Assembly: GCA_021731045.1 (NCBI GenBank)
Contig: JAKFYE010000046.1
Coordinates: 1 to 38,817, forward strand
Reading direction: 5' to 3'
Origin: Bdellovibrionales bacterium
GTDB taxonomy: Bacteria > Bdellovibrionota > Bdellovibrionia > Bdellovibrionales > JAKFYE01
Length of the DNA: 38,817 nucleotides
Shown: piece by piece, positions 15,560-23,871 of the stretch
Layout: every line of letters begins with the position of its first letter
How positions within the stretch are numbered: the stretch's first letter is position 1
Notes under the pieces: generated by a model
What the model was told of the DNA's origin: nothing
The model's input: the letters and a program-made list of their open reading frames with translations, nothing else
Database searches by the model: none
Made by a program: the position numbers and the translations under genes

Positions 15560-16714
15560 ATGGAAAGAAAGTTAGAAAAGAAACTCGTCTTAGAAAACCA
15601 AAAAGGTTCTGTGGTTAGAACGTTTAACTGGCAGAGTGAGCAGGGTTTAGTGATTTACCGTAAAGATCTTAAAAGGGTAGAAGTGTGGGAAAACGAAACA
15701 GAAGCCCAGGCTCTTGAAATTCCTTACGAGACGCTTTCAACTCTTAACCGAAGAGATTTAGCCCACCAAACTTTAGATTTAGGATCGGCCGGTCACCTTC
15801 GACTATTAGATTTCGTTGAAAACGTTGAAAAAGACGACGCCCAAGAAAAAGAAAAGTCTCAAATGTTTTGGGGATTGCTGCTCGCCTTCGCACTTTTGAT
15901 GTTAGGTACCGTCATTACGATGGTGCAATTGCGACCGACGGAGACATCTGAAGAAAAAAAAGAAGAAATGAAAATCCAAATCGTAAAGCTCATTCAAAAA
16001 GCAAAACAACCACCACAAGAAATTCCAAAACAAATGGTGGTGAACCAAGAGCAAGAAAAACCAATTAAGCCCAAAGATCTTTCTAAAAACGTAAAAAGAT
16101 TGGGTGCACTTGCGGTTTTAGGAAGCCTCAATAACGGAAAGCAAAAAGCCGGACTTAATCTGGGTGCAGTCAATACGACGGCTGGTGCAGGGTTAGGTGG
16201 AAATGCCGGAAGCGGCGGAACGCAAACCAGTTTGTATGCGAAAGGAATAGTCGCAGCTCCGGTCGGAGTTGGTGGAAATATTCAAGGGGCTGGTGGTTAC
16301 GGAACTAAAGGTAAGGGTGGCGGGCAAGCCGGTTACGGCTCTTTAAGTCTCGTGGGTTCAGCCGGAACTTCGACGATTCCGCTTGGCGAAGAGGCCATCG
16401 TAGAAGGTGGATTAGATCGTGATGTGATTGCGGCGATCGTGCAAAAAAATGCCGGACAAATTCGTTTTTGTTACGAGCAGGGTTTGCAAATGGAGCCAAG
16501 TCTAGCGGGCCGGGTTGTGGCAAGTTGGACTATTAATGGACAAGGCACGGTGAGTGAGACTTCGATTAAAAACACGACCATGCATTCAAAAACTGTAGAA
16601 GATTGCATTCAGCTAAGACTGCGTTCATGGAAGTTTCCGCTTCCAAAAGGTGGAGTTAACGTGAAAGTTTCATTTCCATTCGTGTTGAATCGTACGGGTT
16701 CAACAGGAACATAA
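15560..16714 (+). CDS. TonB-like energy transducer with AgmX/PglI C-terminal domain (GltG/GltJ-like)
   Basis: 384 residues from the ATG at 15560. A GTG two codons earlier is in frame but less well placed relative to the GAGAG site. The layout is a ~100-residue cytoplasmic N-terminal domain, one helix (MFWGLLLAFALLMLGTVITM, ~103-122), a Lys/Gln/Pro-rich periplasmic stalk (~125-185), a glycine-rich stretch (~195-265), and a C-terminal TonB-like domain (~280-378). The last contains RDVIAAIVQKNAGQIRFCYE and VEDCIQLRLRSWKFPLP. The two Cys, one in FCYE and one in EDC, are typical of the AgmX/PglI tail. It probably carries motor energy across the periplasm to outer-membrane partners. Confidence 0.88.
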   Translation: MERKLEKKLVLENQKGSVVRTFNWQSEQGLVIYRKDLKRVEVWENETEAQALEIPYETLSTLNRRDLAHQTLDLGSAGHLRLLDFVENVEKDDAQEKEKSQMFWGLLLAFALLMLGTVITMVQLRPTETSEEKKEEMKIQIVKLIQKAKQPPQEIPKQMVVNQEQEKPIKPKDLSKNVKRLGALAVLGSLNNGKQKAGLNLGAVNTTAGAGLGGNAGSGGTQTSLYAKGIVAAPVGVGGNIQGAGGYGTKGKGGGQAGYGSLSLVGSAGTSTIPLGEEAIVEGGLDRDVIAAIVQKNAGQIRFCYEQGLQMEPSLAGRVVASWTINGQGTVSETSIKNTTMHSKTVEDCIQLRLRSWKFPLPKGGVNVKVSFPFVLNRTGSTGT

Positions 16715-16723
16715 GGGGAGATT

Positions 16724-17959
16724 ATGTTTAGTAAAATAAGTCGCGCGCTTTTTATCGTTGTGTTGGCCGCTGGGTGCGGAAATTTTAATCAGGATCCTCT
16801 GAAGGATTATCCAGATAACATTCGTAACGGAGTTCCGCCTTCTGAAGTGCAAACAAAACCAGATCGCTCTCCGCTATGCAAAGAATGTTACCGTTTCGAT
16901 GTAGACGATATTGTCGAGATGAGTGAGGGCCAACCCCTTTCGGTTGAAATCGGCGCGCGTGTGTTTGTACCGATTAAATCTTTGGATATTCAAATTGATA
17001 ATCTGAGTGACTTTCCGGGAGCGAAATTTACTGAAATCGCGCCGGTTGCCCCAACGCCAATGGCAAAGAAATATAAATTCACATGGACCCCTCCGATTGG
17101 TTTTACAGGTGCGGACGTCATGAAAGTGAGCACTTTGAATTTAAAAATGAACGTCAATAGCCTACAGATGACAGGAGAAACTAAAGCTGTAAAAATTTTA
17201 GTGAATCGCACATCAAAAGTTCCGAGCATACTTCAGGCTAACTTTGATAAAACTTCCGTAAACGAAGCCGAGGTTTCCACACTTAAGCTTTTGGTTCAAG
17301 ATCAAGACTCTACCGATTTTGATCCCCCACGCGTGCAATTTACTTCGACTCTATCAGCGAGCGATGCAAATGTCTTTTTGACGTTTAAATCGGTACTTCG
17401 CGATGCCAGTACAAATAACTGGATCATCACGTACGAATTTAATACGAAAGATAACGACGTAACCGATAGCCAAAGATATTTTGAGGCTAATTTAATGGTG
17501 CTTTCTCGTTACGGTACAAAATCGCAAACTCGAAACGTCAGCATTAACGTAACTAATAACTTGAAAGAGGCGTTATCCTCAATTGCGAACGGTGCTAACT
17601 ATACGTTCACTAAAGGGGTAAGAAACGTTACGAGCTTTACAATTTTTGATCCCACAATGGATGGAGACGTTTCGGCGGTTTTACGACCGGTGACGACTTC
17701 GATACCAGGGGTGTACAATTTGACTTGTACGAAACCTGTTCCGATGAACAAATACTATTCCAACTGTGAGTTTGTTTGGGAAATTCCATTAAGCTCCGTT
17801 TTAGTGTCGCCATATACATTTAATATTGAAATCAGAAATTCAGGAATGAACGGATTCTCACTTGTGACAAAGACTTCGGTTTCGACGTTTAGAGTGAACG
17901 TTGTAACTCCCTCAACCCCAACCACGACTCTTGCATTAATTCCAGGAGGCAATAACTAA
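16724..17959 (+). CDS. Lipoprotein with Ig/cadherin-like strands, motor operon
   Basis: 411 residues. The lipoprotein signal peptide MFSKISRALFIVVLAAGCGN has a lipobox LAAGC with the acylated Cys at 18. The mature protein is beta-rich with repeated segments that look like Ig- or cadherin-type modules. Examples are MSEGQPLSVEIGARVFVPI, KTSVNEAEVSTLKLLVQDQD and the FTKGVRNVTSFTIFDPTMDG part. The C-terminus is Thr-rich (TPSTPTTTLAL). It is likely to be anchored in the outer membrane and may be periplasmic or surface-facing. The stop and the next start overlap (TAATG). I cannot name a family. Confidence 0.75.
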   Translation: MFSKISRALFIVVLAAGCGNFNQDPLKDYPDNIRNGVPPSEVQTKPDRSPLCKECYRFDVDDIVEMSEGQPLSVEIGARVFVPIKSLDIQIDNLSDFPGAKFTEIAPVAPTPMAKKYKFTWTPPIGFTGADVMKVSTLNLKMNVNSLQMTGETKAVKILVNRTSKVPSILQANFDKTSVNEAEVSTLKLLVQDQDSTDFDPPRVQFTSTLSASDANVFLTFKSVLRDASTNNWIITYEFNTKDNDVTDSQRYFEANLMVLSRYGTKSQTRNVSINVTNNLKEALSSIANGANYTFTKGVRNVTSFTIFDPTMDGDVSAVLRPVTTSIPGVYNLTCTKPVPMNKYYSNCEFVWEIPLSSVLVSPYTFNIEIRNSGMNGFSLVTKTSVSTFRVNVVTPSTPTTTLALIPGGNN

Positions 17960-18690
17960 TGAAAACATTAAATATACTTATCGGAACACTTTTGTTTTCG
18001 TCCTCAGCTTTTGCCGCCGGTGTCTTGCAAGATTTAGATTCGCTCGGTGGCAATGATGTCTTGTTAGAGCGCGCAGAGAAACTAAATCCGGAAAAAAATA
18101 TTGAAGTCGTCCAAGATCGCGTCGTCAGTCGCAGAATGCGATCCGAGTTAGACATTGAATACGGCGGTGTTGTCGGAGGCGATGCCTACTTGAAGTCTGA
18201 AGGACTCTCATTGGGCTATAATCTTCACATCACACCTCGTTGGTCGGTTGGACTTCGCGGAACCTATTACATGAATCGCCTTTCAGATGAAGGAAAGTAT
18301 TCTATCGATCGCGCTCAGCAAGTGGGTGACTCTTTGGGCAATGAAGCAAAAAGAGAATTCGACTCTCTAGGGTTAATTCCGATTATTGATTACCCAAAAT
18401 ACTCCGGTTACTTGTTAGGAAATTGGTACCCTTTTTACGGAAAGCTCAACTTACATGATTTGGGAATTATTCAGTATGATATCTACGCGCTCGGTGGCGT
18501 AGGGCAAATTGAATTAAAGTCAGGTCCGACAACTGCGTTCACTGCGGGTGGAGGCATTGGTTTTTGGTTGTCTCAACATCTGACTTCTCGTTTTGAAGTT
18601 CGTTATGAAACTTACGAAGCTAAACGTTTAGCAGGAAAAGAGCGAATGGACTTAACCGTTCTTGGCTTTAGCATGGGGTACTTCTTATGA
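17959..18690 (+). CDS. Outer-membrane beta-barrel protein, motor operon
   Basis: 243 residues. A signal peptide (MKTLNILIGTLLFSSSAFAA) precedes a periplasmic-like segment of ~45 residues. Alternating amphipathic strands then end in the hydrophobic LTVLGFSMGYFL, a terminal strand finishing in an aromatic-plus-Leu pattern as in small barrels. Strand-like segments include GLSLGYNLHITPRWSVGLRG and HLTSRFEVRYETYEAK. In Myxococcus, beta-barrel proteins GltA, GltB and GltH form the outer-membrane part of the gliding complex. The equivalence here is inferred from operon position. It overlaps both neighbours by 1 and 4 bases. Confidence 0.78.
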   Translation: MKTLNILIGTLLFSSSAFAAGVLQDLDSLGGNDVLLERAEKLNPEKNIEVVQDRVVSRRMRSELDIEYGGVVGGDAYLKSEGLSLGYNLHITPRWSVGLRGTYYMNRLSDEGKYSIDRAQQVGDSLGNEAKREFDSLGLIPIIDYPKYSGYLLGNWYPFYGKLNLHDLGIIQYDIYALGGVGQIELKSGPTTAFTAGGGIGFWLSQHLTSRFEVRYETYEAKRLAGKERMDLTVLGFSMGYFL

Positions 18691-20330
18691 AATTATTATC
18701 CGCGATATTATTTGCGGCGAGTTTAATTCTGACTCAAAATGCTCGTGCAGAAGACGAAGAAGATTTGATGTCGATTTTAGAAGCTCGGCCAGCAAAAACG
18801 GACACATCGACAAAAGTAAAACCGTCATCCGCGAGTGATATTGCCATGAATAAGTTAGTGGCCGCGCTAAAAGCCGAAATGGGTTCGCGTTCCCCAGAGC
18901 AAAATATATTTTTAAGTTTTTTAAAAGAGAGCGAATTAGAGAAGGCCTTGTACCAATGGGTTTCCGCATTTCGTGGTGATAGTTTTTCTAAAACACCAAC
19001 CGGACAAGCCCTGTTCAGCTATTTACTTTTTAGAAACGGCATGACGGTGATGGCGGTTGAAAATTTATTTCAAATTCAAAACCCTGCGGCCATTTCACAA
19101 GCACTCGTTGCGGTTTGGAAAGACCATGTACCCTCAACACATAAAGTGTGGGATCTCGCTCAGATTAAATGGTCAGATAATTGGTCAAAAGTTTTTAGTA
19201 CGGCTATTGAGGTTCGTGTTCGCAGTCGAAATGTGATGTCAGTCGAAAACCTAGACCCGCTTGTAGCCCTTCATAAAAAGACAACACCGGGGTCCGAAGA
19301 GCAGGCGTGGCTCGAATGGCAAATTGCGCTTGGTCAAGCTCTGAAAGGCGAAGTTTCTAAATCGGCAAAGAGTTTAAAACATCTTTTAGAAGCACCAAAC
19401 AATAAAGTGTCTCCCGACCATATTAATATTACAGCCGCACGTTTGTTGTTTCAAAATGGATATTTGGATGCAGCCGTTCAGTACTACCAAAAAATTCCAA
19501 AGACTTCGGACTTTTGGTTAGAAGCTCAAGAAGAGTTAGGATGGACATACATTCGTAAAGGTGAACCACAAAATACTTTGGCTGTGACTCAGACAATTAC
19601 TGCTAAGGTCTTTGAAACGCAGATTGGTCCCGAGGCTGTCTTTTTACATAGCTTAGCGCAATTGAAAATCTGTGATTACCCAGGCGTTGTGCAGACTTTA
19701 AATATGTTTAAAGATCGTTTTCGTCCAAAAGCGGCGAGTTTAGTTGAGTTGGCAAAAACAGGTCAAACTCCCGACTCTGAAAAATTAGTTGAAGTGATGA
19801 AATCGCAAAAACCAAAGCTAGAAGATTTGGGACATTCCGCGATGCTGCTTCCACGACTTTCTACGCGTGATGAAATTTTATTTGATTTAGTTCAAACGCA
19901 AAAAGCGTTAGAAGGAGAAGGCCGTTTAGCCGCAGCTCTTTACGCACGTTCGCTTTCTGGTGGTACCGCCCAAGTCGGTTTTCAAGCCGGCATTGAAGGG
20001 TTACGTAAAGTCGTTGAAAATCGCGCAAAATCAGCTCGCAGCGCTTCGTTTAATCGAGTCAAAGCTTTGGCCGAAGATGAGCTCAATGAGTTCCAACAAA
20101 TTCTTCAAAAACTTCACATCGTTGAGGCAGAAGTGATTCAACAAATCACACAATCCGAAAAAGTGATCCAAGCCTCGCGTGGCCAAAATGATCTTAAAAA
20201 AGGGTCGACAGGCTCAAAAGCAAAAGATCAGCTCACGTTTCCTTACGGTGGTGAAACTTGGTTTGATGAATTGTCGAATTATCGGGTTTCGGTGGCGAAG
20301 GGTTGCCAAGCAGGAACGGTTAAAAAATAG
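18687..20330 (+). CDS. Secreted TPR-like helical protein, motor operon
   Basis: 547 residues with a signal peptide (MKLLSAILFAASLILTQNARA). The mature protein is almost entirely helical, with degenerate TPR pairs such as ARLLFQNGYLDAAVQYYQKI and EAQEELGWTYIRKGEPQNTL (around 250-300). A long helical, possibly coiled-coil segment near 445-490 (FNRVKALAEDELNEFQQILQ) follows. It overlaps the barrel gene by 4 bases (ATGA), so translation is coupled. It is probably a periplasmic scaffold paired with the barrel. No catalytic motif was found. Confidence 0.75.
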   Translation: MKLLSAILFAASLILTQNARAEDEEDLMSILEARPAKTDTSTKVKPSSASDIAMNKLVAALKAEMGSRSPEQNIFLSFLKESELEKALYQWVSAFRGDSFSKTPTGQALFSYLLFRNGMTVMAVENLFQIQNPAAISQALVAVWKDHVPSTHKVWDLAQIKWSDNWSKVFSTAIEVRVRSRNVMSVENLDPLVALHKKTTPGSEEQAWLEWQIALGQALKGEVSKSAKSLKHLLEAPNNKVSPDHINITAARLLFQNGYLDAAVQYYQKIPKTSDFWLEAQEELGWTYIRKGEPQNTLAVTQTITAKVFETQIGPEAVFLHSLAQLKICDYPGVVQTLNMFKDRFRPKAASLVELAKTGQTPDSEKLVEVMKSQKPKLEDLGHSAMLLPRLSTRDEILFDLVQTQKALEGEGRLAAALYARSLSGGTAQVGFQAGIEGLRKVVENRAKSARSASFNRVKALAEDELNEFQQILQKLHIVEAEVIQQITQSEKVIQASRGQNDLKKGSTGSKAKDQLTFPYGGETWFDELSNYRVSVAKGCQAGTVKK

Positions 20331-20354
20331 TTTGATTAAGTATGAGGAGAAAAT

Positions 20355-21323
20355 ATGAAGAAAATATTTTTTGAAGCGATAAGTGTCGTCGTTTTATTAG
20401 GAACATTTTTAACGGCTTGTTCTCCTACCACTGAAAAAATGTTACCTGTTCCAGATTTTAGTAAACCCTCTGTTAAAGAAAGTATGGGCGAGTTAATGTC
20501 TCCGCCCGTAGATATTTTATTTGTGATCGATAACTCCGGCAGCATGGACTATCATCAAACAAATCTGTCTAGTAACATTAAGTTTTTTATTGATGGGTTG
20601 GCGACACAATTTATTGATTATAATATTGGGGTCGTCACTTCAGATGATGCGCGTTTACGGGGTGCAGTTAAAGTTGTTCGTAGCGATACCCCTAGGCTCG
20701 AAGACCATATAAGAGATAATTTAATGGCCGGGACATACGGGTCAGCTTACGAAGTTTTCTTGGATATTATAGAAAAAGCGCTTTCGCCTGCATTATTAGC
20801 AAATGAAAACAAAGATTTTTATCGACCAAAAGCTTTGCTTGCCACTGTGATCCTAACGGACGCGGAAGATCAAGGTACCATCCTTCCGAAGCAGATGTAC
20901 GATAAACTGATCGCGATGAAGGGCGGAGACCCGAACCTACTCACCGCGTACAGCGTGGTGATCCCTCCAGGAGAAAATCGTTGTGCACGTGATGAATACA
21001 GCACTCCGGATCGCATTATTGAATACACAAAATTAGCGAATGGCTTGGTGTTGAATCTTTGCGATTCTGATTATGGAAAAAAATTGGTCAAAATCGTAGA
21101 AGACATTGGATACAAAACTGATTTGTATATTCAACTTTTAAAAGTCCCAGTCGTGGGCACAATTTCGGTGACTTTTGGCTCACAAAAAATTCCTAACGAT
21201 TTAGATAAAGGTTGGACGTACAGCCCCTCGAGAAACGCAATTCTCTTAGGTCATAATCTCCAACTAAAAAAAGAACCTAAAGGCACCGGCATCGTAGTAA
21301 ACTTCACTCCCGCCGACATCTAA
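20355..21323 (+). CDS. von Willebrand factor A domain lipoprotein
   Basis: 322 residues. The lipoprotein signal has lipobox LTAC (Cys22). The VWA domain begins at VDILFVIDNSGSMD with a complete metal-ion adhesion site, Asp59-x-Ser61-x-Ser63. A later motif, VILTDAEDQGT, supplies the distal Asp. A C-terminal strand-rich module includes GTISVTFGSQKIPNDLDKGW. Such domains bind protein ligands or surfaces through the metal. As last gene of the motor operon it may be an adhesin-like or assembly factor at the outer membrane. AGGAGA precedes the ATG. The stop is 4 bases from a REP-like repeat, which may end the transcript. Confidence 0.85.
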   Translation: MKKIFFEAISVVVLLGTFLTACSPTTEKMLPVPDFSKPSVKESMGELMSPPVDILFVIDNSGSMDYHQTNLSSNIKFFIDGLATQFIDYNIGVVTSDDARLRGAVKVVRSDTPRLEDHIRDNLMAGTYGSAYEVFLDIIEKALSPALLANENKDFYRPKALLATVILTDAEDQGTILPKQMYDKLIAMKGGDPNLLTAYSVVIPPGENRCARDEYSTPDRIIEYTKLANGLVLNLCDSDYGKKLVKIVEDIGYKTDLYIQLLKVPVVGTISVTFGSQKIPNDLDKGWTYSPSRNAILLGHNLQLKKEPKGTGIVVNFTPADI

Positions 21324-22013
21324 TCACAAAAGGTGCCTACCACCTTTTGTGGATGCAGCGCATATGCCGTGTAGCGAAGATGCATAATCATCAAACTTTT
21401 GAGTTTTTCTATCGGGTTTAAACTCAAAAATAGTTCGTTTTAAAGCTTTACGAATTTTTTCTTCTAAAGAATTTTCGAGACGTTCATTAATCCAACTTTT
21501 TTTATCCGCCAAATTAATTGGAACATATAGATCATGTCCGTGTGGTGGAGGTTGTATGAAGTTTTGCAGTTTTTGTTTTTGATTGGAAATGGTGGACCAC
21601 GGATATTGCTCCGCAGTTTCAGCGATTCCAGCTCTAACAGGGTTAAGATAAATATATTTGAAACAATGAGCATAATAAACGGGGGACTGAATAAGATTCC
21701 ACTTATATCTGCCACCATAAATATGATTTATTCGTTTGCTCCGGTCTCGCAACCCTTTAGACGTAATTGTCATAAACGAATGCATAAATTCACTGATGTT
21801 TTGTTCTGGAGTTGAAGCCAACATATGTACATGATTGGACATCAAGACAAATGCATGAATTTGAACGTTAAATGTCTTGATAGTTTTTATAAGTGTCTTT
21901 TCATAGCACTTATAACAGTCGGATAAGTCTAAATCATACCATTCTTTATTATTACTTCGAGCTCGTAAATGATATGGGTGTTGATCTGTTAGTATGAGAG
22001 GTTTTCTTGGCAT
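21324..22013 (-). mobile_element. REP-associated tyrosine transposase (RAYT) gene
   Basis: 229-residue protein of the IS200/IS605-like Y1 transposase superfamily. The HUH motif is HVH at 61-63 in FVLMSNHVHMLAS. The catalytic Tyr is most likely Tyr130 in FKYIYLNPVRAGI. These single-strand transposases recognise hairpins. The RAYT subgroup is linked to dispersed REP repeats. Here inverted REP copies at 21328-21360 and 22120-22148 bracket the gene, and more copies lie at 1121 and 33942. The last ten residues or so (AASTKGGRHLL) and the stop are written across the left REP. No good ribosome-binding site precedes the ATG. The frame is intact, so the protein may still be active. Confidence 0.9.
21328..21360 (+). 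repeat. REP-like repeat, copy left of RAYT
   Basis: Identical over 33 bases to the copy at 1121. It lies 4 bases after the VWA gene stop and is also the 3' end of the RAYT reading frame on the other strand. The hairpin followed by TTTTGTGG could help to end transcription. Confidence 0.92.
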
Positions 22014-22079
22014 AGAAATATTGAGTTATGCAAGTTAAGACCACAGACAGATTATTGATAATTGCGTTTCGATTATACA

Positions 22080-22111
22080 AATTCCGAACTTAAATATGTG
22101 GTTTCGGAATT
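22080..22111. repeat. 9-bp inverted repeat upstream of RAYT
   Basis: AATTCCGAA (22080-22088) and TTCGGAATT (22103-22111) form a perfect hairpin with a 14-base loop. It lies between the RAYT start and the right REP copy. It could be a transposase-recognised end or an autoregulatory site. Confidence 0.5.
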
Positions 22112-22119
22112 AACATATT

Positions 22120-22148
22120 GCATCCACAAAAGGTGGTAGGCACCTTTT
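22120..22148 (-). repeat. REP-like repeat, copy right of RAYT (inverted)
   Basis: The reverse complement of the left copy over 29 bases (GCATCCAC, then AAAAGGTG-GTAGG-CACCTTTT). It supplies two of the three bases of the TAA stop of the adjacent barrel gene. Confidence 0.92.
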
Positions 22149-23046
22149 AGAAGCGGTAGCCTATGCCGGCACGAATGGCGATGGTACTCGCGGTGACTTG
22201 GGTTGAAGAGGGGAGCATCGTGTATTCTGCTTGTACGGGAATATAAATGTCTTCGCCTCCGGGAATATCAGCTCCACCGCCCAAGTAAATCGCGTAGCTC
22301 GTATCGATTGAAGTTTCGTCAAGAGCGTTGGTACTTTTAGAAGCTGGCATCCATAAGCCCATGCCTGCACCGATCCAAAATTTTGTTCCTGTGTCGATAA
22401 AGGCGTAGCGAAGCCAACCATCAAAAGTGATAAACGAAATGTCAGTTTGACAGGCCGTGGAGCCGTCACACACTGCTGAAGCAGCACTCGCCTGAACCGT
22501 GAAATTTTCTAAGCCAGCTAAAACTCGAAGTCCTAAATAACTTGTCAGGTTGTAATCGGCCATCCCTTTAATGCTAAAACCCGTGCCCGACATATTAAGG
22601 GTTTCCACCGCATTACCGGCCGCGTCGGTCAATTTCACCTGCATGCTATCGAGCCCGAGACCAAGAAGTGCGCCTATAGTGAACGGCAGAGATTTTCCGC
22701 TAGCACTTTCACTGCTACGATTGCTGCGCGATACTTTTTGTCGTTTAGACGACGATCCGCTCGCATTACCCTTAACGATGTTCATGCCCTTAGATACTTT
22801 TCCTTTTTTTACCACACCGAAAGCTTTTGTTCCTTTGACTCGATCAATCTCAATCAACGCTTTTTTTGCGCCTCCGGCATCGGTAGCGAAAACTTTGTCT
22901 CCGATGTTGAGCGAGTTTGGCGAATCAGTGGTGATTAAAACGCGACCTTTTTTTTCTCCTTGTATCGAGTCCGCATACGACTGAACAAAAGGGCCGAACA
23001 TTAAAATCGCGAATACTAGGAAGGCTTTAAGTTTTGTATTTGTCAT
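22147..23046 (-). CDS. Outer-membrane beta-barrel protein with N-terminal periplasmic domain
   Basis: 299 residues. The signal peptide (KLKAFLVFAILMFGPFVQSYA) is followed by a ~65-residue small beta domain (GRVLITTDSPNSLNIGDKVF, then VKGTKAFGVVKKGKVSKGM). A basic/Ser linker (KRQKVSRSNRSSESASGKS, ~101-119) leads to a barrel of ~180 residues with strands such as LPFTIGALLGLGLDSMQVKL and YIPVQAEYTMLP. It ends in IAIRAGIGYRF, with the C-terminal Phe typical of Omp insertion. AGGAAACACC precedes the ATG. The two Cys in VCDGSTACQ probably form a loop disulfide. Function is unknown. The gene is convergent with the motor operon and separated from it only by the RAYT unit. Confidence 0.78.
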   Translation of the reverse strand: MTNTKLKAFLVFAILMFGPFVQSYADSIQGEKKGRVLITTDSPNSLNIGDKVFATDAGGAKKALIEIDRVKGTKAFGVVKKGKVSKGMNIVKGNASGSSSKRQKVSRSNRSSESASGKSLPFTIGALLGLGLDSMQVKLTDAAGNAVETLNMSGTGFSIKGMADYNLTSYLGLRVLAGLENFTVQASAASAVCDGSTACQTDISFITFDGWLRYAFIDTGTKFWIGAGMGLWMPASKSTNALDETSIDTSYAIYLGGGADIPGGEDIYIPVQAEYTMLPSSTQVTASTIAIRAGIGYRF

Positions 23047-23116
23047 GGTGTTTCCTGTTCCTAGAATATTTCGTAACGACGCTCAAAACAAGAAAATCAT
23101 AAGGAGTTTCAAATAC

Positions 23117-23179
23117 ATGGACAAAGGTCGCAAGACCTTTTGTGCTCAAGTTTTCTTAAGATGTCTCCGATTGAGATAA
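23117..23179 (+). CDS. Possible 20-residue upstream peptide
   Basis: MDKGRKTFCAQVFLRCLRLR and a stop, with AAGGAG 10 bases before the ATG. It ends 23 bases before the lipoprotein start. Its first codons contain the hairpin AAAGGTC-GCAA-GACCTTT (23123-23140). It could be a leader peptide or chance. Confidence 0.22.
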   Translation: MDKGRKTFCAQVFLRCLRLR

Positions 23180-23202
23180 GTGACCCAGACGTCGAGGCAC
23201 TT

Positions 23203-23871
23203 ATGTCAAAATTGAAAATTAAAATAAGCTCTACGTTGGTTGGCTTACTGTTCTTACTTGGCTCATATCAAAACTGCGCCCTTCATCGATCAGATGGCCG
23301 TAAGCAGCTTGAAACTCTATTGTCACGCCAACAGAGTTCGGTGGTGCCTTCGAGTTGTCTTCCGTATTTATCGACTCAAGATACTGACATTATTTTTAGC
23401 GACACGACTGAAGCGGAACTTTCAAGTTCGACGGGCGTTCCGACTTGTAATATCAGCGCGAACAAAGATCTTTTTGGAGCTGAAGTGGCCATTTGTACTT
23501 TGATACAAGATCCAAAATTTCAACTCGTCGCTAGCGGTATTGCAGCGGCGAACACTTGGACAGTTTATAATAACAAAGCATACTATTATAAATCTCCAAC
23601 TGAGTATGTCGAAAAAGTAATTACCGATTCGACGCCAGCTATTCCGGCAGGCCAAGAGCGTTTTTACGGCGTGGCCGTTCAAAACGGAACATACTTGAGC
23701 TACCATTTTATCGCTGCCGACGCAGAGATGGGTGTGGAATGTCGGTTTTCAGTAGATAAAGTTCAGTTTGATTCAGATATTGAATTACGTAAAGAGCTAG
23801 CAAAAAGAGGCTCCTCACTCATGCATAAACTCTATACGGTCTGCATCGACAATCGTAATTGTAGCTTTTAG
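23203..23871 (+). CDS. Putative lipoprotein, unknown function
   Basis: 222 residues from the ATG at 23203, chosen because GAGG lies 5 bases upstream and the signal peptide starts there. The signal is MSKLKIKISSTLVGLLFLLG, followed by SYQNC with a candidate acylated Cys near 25 (an atypical lipobox). The mature region contains STQDTDIIFSDTTEAELSSS, ICTLIQDPKFQLVASGIAAA and a Cys pair near the end (VCIDNRNCSF). No family recognised. A longer frame begins with TTG at 23140 but would bury the signal peptide. It is divergent from the barrel gene. Confidence 0.65.
   Translation: MSKLKIKISSTLVGLLFLLGSYQNCALHRSDGRKQLETLLSRQQSSVVPSSCLPYLSTQDTDIIFSDTTEAELSSSTGVPTCNISANKDLFGAEVAICTLIQDPKFQLVASGIAAANTWTVYNNKAYYYKSPTEYVEKVITDSTPAIPAGQERFYGVAVQNGTYLSYHFIAADAEMGVECRFSVDKVQFDSDIELRKELAKRGSSLMHKLYTVCIDNRNCSF

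Noticed and set aside
23140..23202. TTG start extending the lipoprotein by 21 residues
   Set aside because: It would place polar residues before the signal peptide. The ATG at 23203 has a better ribosome-binding site.
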